A program made the translations under genes and the position numbers. From Corallium rubrum (taxonomy: Eukaryota; Cnidaria; Anthozoa; Scleralcyonacea; Coralliidae), in NCBI GenBank assembly GCA_964035015.1, contig OZ036015.1, positions 6,324,046 through 6,388,045 on the forward strand: a stretch of DNA of 64,000 nt. The letters run 5' to 3'. The notes under the pieces were generated by a model, which was not told the DNA's origin, ran no database searches, and saw nothing but the letters and a program-made list of their open reading frames with translations. Shown here piece by piece: positions 59,801 to 64,000 of the stretch (positions within the stretch are counted from its first letter, which is position 1; each line of letters opens with the position of its first letter).

Positions 59801-62800
59801 ATTAGTGGGAGGGGTTTTATTAGAGCGAGGGGGCTTATTGGAGGGAGGAGGTTTATTAGAGGGAGGGGTTTTATTAAAGGGAGGGGGTTTATTAAAGGGA
59901 GGGGTTTATTAGAGGGATGGGTTTATTAGAGGGATGGGTTTATTAGAGGAAGGGGGTTTATTAGAAGGTGGGGGTTTATTAGAGGGAGGGGGTTGATTAA
60001 AAGGAGGAGGTTTTTCAGAGGGAGTGGGTTTATTAGAGGGATGGGTTTATTAGAGGGAGGTGGTTTATTAGAGGGAGGGTGTTTATTAGAGGGAGGGGGT
60101 TTATTAGGCGGAGGGGTTTGCTAGAGGGAGGGTTTTTATTATAGGGATGGGTTTATTAGAGGGATGGGTTTATTAGAGGGAAAGGGTTTATTAGGAGGAG
60201 GGGTTTATTAGAGGGATGGGTTTGCTAGAGGGAGGGTTTTTATTATAGCGATGGGTTTATTAGAGGTAGGGGGCTTATTAGAAGAATGGGTTTATTAGAG
60301 GGATGGGTTTATCAGAGGGATGGGTTTATTAGTGGGAAAGGGTTTATTAGAAGGAGGGGGTCTATTAGAGGGATGGGTTTAATAGAGGGAGGGTTTTTAT
60401 TATAGGGATGGGTTTATTAGAGGTAGAGGGTTCATTAGAGGGATGGTGTTTATTAGAGGGAGCGGGTTTATTACAAGGAGGGGGTTTATTAGAGGGATGG
60501 GTTTATTAGACGGAGGGTTTTTATTATAGGGATGGGTTTATTAGATGTAGGCGGTTTATTAGAGGGAGGGGTTTATTAGAGATGGGGTTTATTAGAGGTA
60601 GAGGGAGTTGGTTTATTAGAGGGATGGGTTTAATAGTGGGAGGGGGTTTAATAGAGGAGGGGGTTTATTAGAGGGATGGCCTTATTAGAGGGATGGGTTT
60701 ATTAGAGGGAGGGTGTTTATTAAGAGGAGGGGTTTATTAGAGGGATGGGTTTGCTAGAGGGAGGGTTTTTATTATAGCGATGGGTTTATTAGAGGTAGGG
60801 GGCTTATTAGAGGAATGGGTTTATTAGAGGGATGGGTTTATTACAGGGATGGGTTTATTAGTGGGAAAGGGTTTATCAGAAGGAGGGGGTCTATTAGAGG
60901 GACGGGTTTAGTAGAGGGAGGGTTTTTATTATAGGGATGGGTTTATTAGAGGTAGAGGGTTCATTAGAGGGAGGTGTTTATTAGAGGGAGCGGGTTTATT
61001 ACAAGGAGGGGGTTTATTAGAGGGATGGGTTTATTAGACGGAGGGTTTTTATTATAGGGATGGGTTTATTAGATGTAGGCGGTTTATTAGAGGGAGGGGT
61101 TTATTAGAGATGGGGTTTATTAGAGGTAGAGAGGGAGTTGGTATATTAGAGGGATGGGTTTATTAGTGGGAGGGGGTTTATTAGAGGGAGGGGTTTATTA
61201 GAGGGAGGGGGTTTATTAGAGGGAGGGGTTTATTAGAGGGATGGGTTTATTAGAGGGAGGGGTTTATTAGTGGGAGGGGTTTTATTAGAGGGAGGGGTTT
61301 ATTGGAGGGAGGGGGTTTATTAGAGGGAGGGGTTTTATTAGAGGGAGGGGGTTTATTAAAGGGAGGGGTTTATTAGAGGGAGGGGTTTATTAGAGGGATG
61401 GGTTTATTAGAAGGAGAGGGTTTATTAGAGGGATGGTTTTATTAGAGGGAAGGTTTTTATTATAGGGATGGGTTTATTAGAGGTAGGGGGTTTATTAGAG
61501 GTAGGGGGTTTATTAGAGGTAGGGGGTTTATTAGAGGGGAGGGGTTTATTACAAGGCGGGGCTTTATTCGAGGGAGCGGGTTTATTACAAGGAGGGGGTT
61601 TATTAGAGGGATGGGTTTATTAGATGGAGTGTTTTTATTATAGGGATGGTTTATTAGATGTAGGCGGTTTATTAGTGGGAGGGGGTTTATTGGAGAGAGG
61701 GGGTATATTAGAGGTAGAGGGAGTTGGTTTATTAGAGGGATGGGTTTATTAGAGGGATGGGTTTATTAGAGGGAGGGGGTTTATTAGAGGGAGGGGATTT
61801 ATTATAGGGATGGCCTTATTAGAGGGATGGGTTGATTAGAGGGAGGGGTTTATTAGTGGGAGGGGTTTTATTAGAGGGAGGGGGTTTATTGGAGGGAGGG
61901 GTTTATTAGAGGGAGGGGTTTTATTAGAGGGAGGGGGTTTATTGGAGGGAGGGGGTTTATTAGAGGGAGGGGTTTATTAGAGGGAGGGGGTTTATTAGCG
62001 GGAGGGGGTTTATTAGAGGGAGGGGTTTATTAGAGGGATGGGTTTATTAGACGGAGGGGGTTTATTAGAGGGATGGGTTTATTAGAGGGAGGGGTTTATT
62101 AGAGGGATGGGTTTATTAGAGGGAGGGGGTTTATTAGAGGTAGGGGGTTTATTAGAGGGAGGGGGTTTATTACAAAGAGGGGCTTTATTCGAGGGAGCGG
62201 GTTTATTACAAGGAGGGGGTTTATTAGAGGGATGGGTTTATTAGATGGAGTGTTTTTATTATAGGGATGGTTTATTAGATGTAGGCGGTTTATTAGTGGG
62301 AGGGGGTTTATTGGAGAGAGGGGGTATATTAGAGGTAGAGGGAGTTGGTTTATTAGAGGGATGGGTTTATTAGAGGGAGGGGGTTTATTAGAGGGAGGGG
62401 GTTTATTAGAGGGAGGGGATTTATTATAGGGATGGGTTTATTAGAGGGATGGGTTTATTAGAGGGAGGGGGTTTATTAGTGGGAGGGGTTTTATTAGAGG
62501 GAGGGGGTTTATTGGAGGGAGGGGGTTTATTAGAGGGAGGGTTTTATTAGAGGGAGGGGGTTTATTAAAGGGAAGGGTTTATTATAGGGATGGGCTTATT
62601 AGAGGGATGGGTTGATTAGAGGAAGGGGGTTTATTAGTGGGAGGGGTTTTATTAGAGCGAGGGGCTTATTGGAGGGAGGAGGTTTATTAGAGGGAGGGGT
62701 TTTATTAGAGGGAGGGGGTTTATTAAAGGGAGGGGTTTATTAGAGGGATGGGTTTATTAGAGGGATGGGTTTATTAGAGCGATGGCTTTCTTAGAGGGAA

Positions 62801-64000
62801 AAAATTTATTAGAAGGAGAGGGTTTATTAGAGGGATGGTTTTATTAGAGGGAGGGTTTTTATTATAGGGATGTGTTTATTAGAGGTAGGGGGTTTATTAG
62901 AGGTAGGGGGTTTATTAGAGGGAGGGGGTTTATTACAAGGAGGGGCTTTATTCGAGGGAGGGGGTTTATTACAAGTAGGGGGTTTATTAGAGGGATGGGT
63001 TTATTAGATGGAGTGTTTTTATTATAGGGATGGTTTATTAGATGTAGTCGGTTTATTAGTGGGAGGGGGTTTATTGGAGAGATGGGGTTTATTAGAGGTA
63101 GAGGGAGTTGGTTTATTAGAGGGATGGGTTTATTAGAGGGATGGGTTTATTAGAGGGAGGGGTTTATTAGAGGGAGGGGTTTATTAGAGGGAGGGGATTT
63201 ATTATAGGGATGGGTTTATTAGAGGGATGGGTTGATTAGAGGGAGGGGGTTTATTAGTGGGAGGGGTTTTATTAGAGGGAGGGGGTTTATTGGAGGGAGG
63301 GGGTTTATTAGAGGGAGGGGTTTTATTAGAGGGAGGGGGTTTATTAAAGGGAAGGGTTTATTATAGGGATGGGCTTATTAGAGGGATGGGTTGATTAGAG
63401 GAAGGGGGTTTATTAGTGGGAGGGGTTTTATTAGAGGGAGGGGGCTTATTGGAGGGAGGGGGTTTATTAGAGGGAGGGGTATTATTAGAGGGAGGGGGTT
63501 TATTAAAAGGAGGGGTTTATTAGAGGGATGGGTTTATTAGAGGGATGGGTTTATTAGAGGGAAGGGTTTATTAGGAGGAGGGGGTTTATTAGAGGGATGG
63601 GTTTCCTAGAGGGAGGGTTTTTATTATAGCGATGGGTTTATTAGAGGTAGGGGGCTTATTAGAGGAATGGGTTTATTAGAGGGATGGGTTTATTAGAGGG
63701 ATGGGTTTATTAGTGGGAAAGGGTTTATCAGAAGGAGGGGGTCTATTAGAGGGATGGGTTTAGTAGAGGGAGGGTTTTTATTATAGGGATGGGTTTATTA
63801 GAGGTAGAGGGTTCATTAGGGGGAGGGTGTTTATTAGAGGGAGCGGGTTTATTACAAGGAGGGGGTTTATTAGAGGGATGGGTTTATTAGACGGAGGGTT
63901 TTTATTATAGGAATGGGTTTATTAGATGTAGGCGGTTTATTAGAGGGAGGGGGTTTATTAGAAGGAGGGGGTTTATTAGAGTGAGGGGGTTTATTAGAGG
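53900..64000 (+). repeat. 0.6-2.5-kb higher-order repeats within the minisatellite
   Basis: The subunit GGGCTTTATTCGAGGGAGCG, or a slight variant of it, is found near 54.32, 56.22, 58.74, 59.35, 61.56, 62.18 and 62.94 kb, and earlier near 41.37, 43.89 and 44.52 kb. It is followed each time by TTATTACAAGGAGGGG, TGTTTTTATTATAGGG and TAGATGTAGGCGG in that order. Spacings of about 0.62, 1.9 and 2.5 kb recur, which shows blocks copied as units. Confidence 0.75.

Larger units (their letters stand above)
33945..64000 (+). repeat. G-rich 18-bp minisatellite, right block
   Basis: Same unit and polarity as the left block, continuing to the window edge. Early copies (34080-34160) repeat a marker of the left block (GTGTCTATTAGAGGGAGGG then TGTTTGTCAGAG), so the two blocks were one array. 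Higher-order blocks change along it. Near 38.0-38.5 kb a GGGGGACTTTGTTTATTAG subunit repeats about every 150-180 bases. Two near-copies about 0.7 kb long occupy 45320-46040 and 46030-46740. About 1-kb blocks lie at 48.0-52.5 kb. Blocks of about 0.6 to 2.5 kb, marked by GGCTTTATTCGAGGGAGCGG, fill 53-64 kb. No interruption by other sequence was seen in 30 kb. Confidence 0.97.

Noticed and set aside
11221-64000. Dozens of open frames coding GLLEGG, GFIRGR, LPLINP or similar repeats on both strands
   Set aside because: The 18-bp unit is divisible by three, so two frames per strand stay open by construction. Starts fall on the ATGGG variant of the unit, lengths follow variant spacing, and no splice or non-repeat context supports translation.
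11221-64000. Telomere
   Set aside because: TTAGAGGGAGGG only resembles TTAGGG; no run of exact telomere units was seen, and the array continues past the window.

Overview
The window looks like nuclear DNA of an invertebrate animal, most likely a cnidarian such as a stony coral or sea anemone. The reasons are spliced genes with GT-AG introns, microsatellites, many hairpin and fold-back DNA transposons, a Crypton-type tyrosine recombinase and an OTU/CXC-bearing DDE transposase. The species is inference; nothing here is bacterial.

Layout. Positions 1-1805 are a CAT/CAC minisatellite. From about 1.8 to 11.0 kb lies ordinary intron-rich DNA carrying one recognisable host gene on the minus strand, a MORN-repeat protein. 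Five exons join in phase (10314-10361, 8327-8420, 7686-7762, 7192-7317, 3452-3498) and encode about six MORN repeats; both ends of the gene are missing. Its introns hold a 3.06-kb TTAA-flanked fold-back element (3800-6862), a CAGA microsatellite touching a splice donor, a 129-bp tandem repeat, a 1.3-kb fold-back with a 9-bp target duplication (8679-9984) with a 202-bp MITE inside it, and a SINE-like segment. A 120-bp tandem repeat then runs into a 200-N assembly gap (11021-11220).

From 11221 to the end, almost everything is one G-rich minisatellite with an 18-bp unit near GGTTTATTAGAGGGAGGG, always in the same orientation and with higher-order repeats of roughly 0.6 to 3.6 kb. The array is about 40 kb here and does not end in the window. 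Its long open frames (GLLEGG or GFIRGR repeats) follow from the 18-bp period and are not credible genes.

The array is interrupted at 21471-33944. This insert starts with about six 77-bp hairpin repeats, followed by an 11.4-kb transposon (22549-33936) with about 0.5-kb terminal inverted repeats. The transposon has two divergent genes. To the left is a broken fusion of a DUF6729-like module, a DDE transposase, an OTU-like domain and a CXC domain. To the right is a spliced, frameshifted DUF3987-type ATPase gene. A younger Crypton-like element with an intact 479-residue tyrosine recombinase sits antisense in the second intron of the ATPase gene, and a pair of TTAA MITEs sits in the right terminal repeat. 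The order of events is therefore: array, large transposon, then MITEs and recombinase element.

No rRNA, confident tRNA, CRISPR array or plasmid-type feature was seen.
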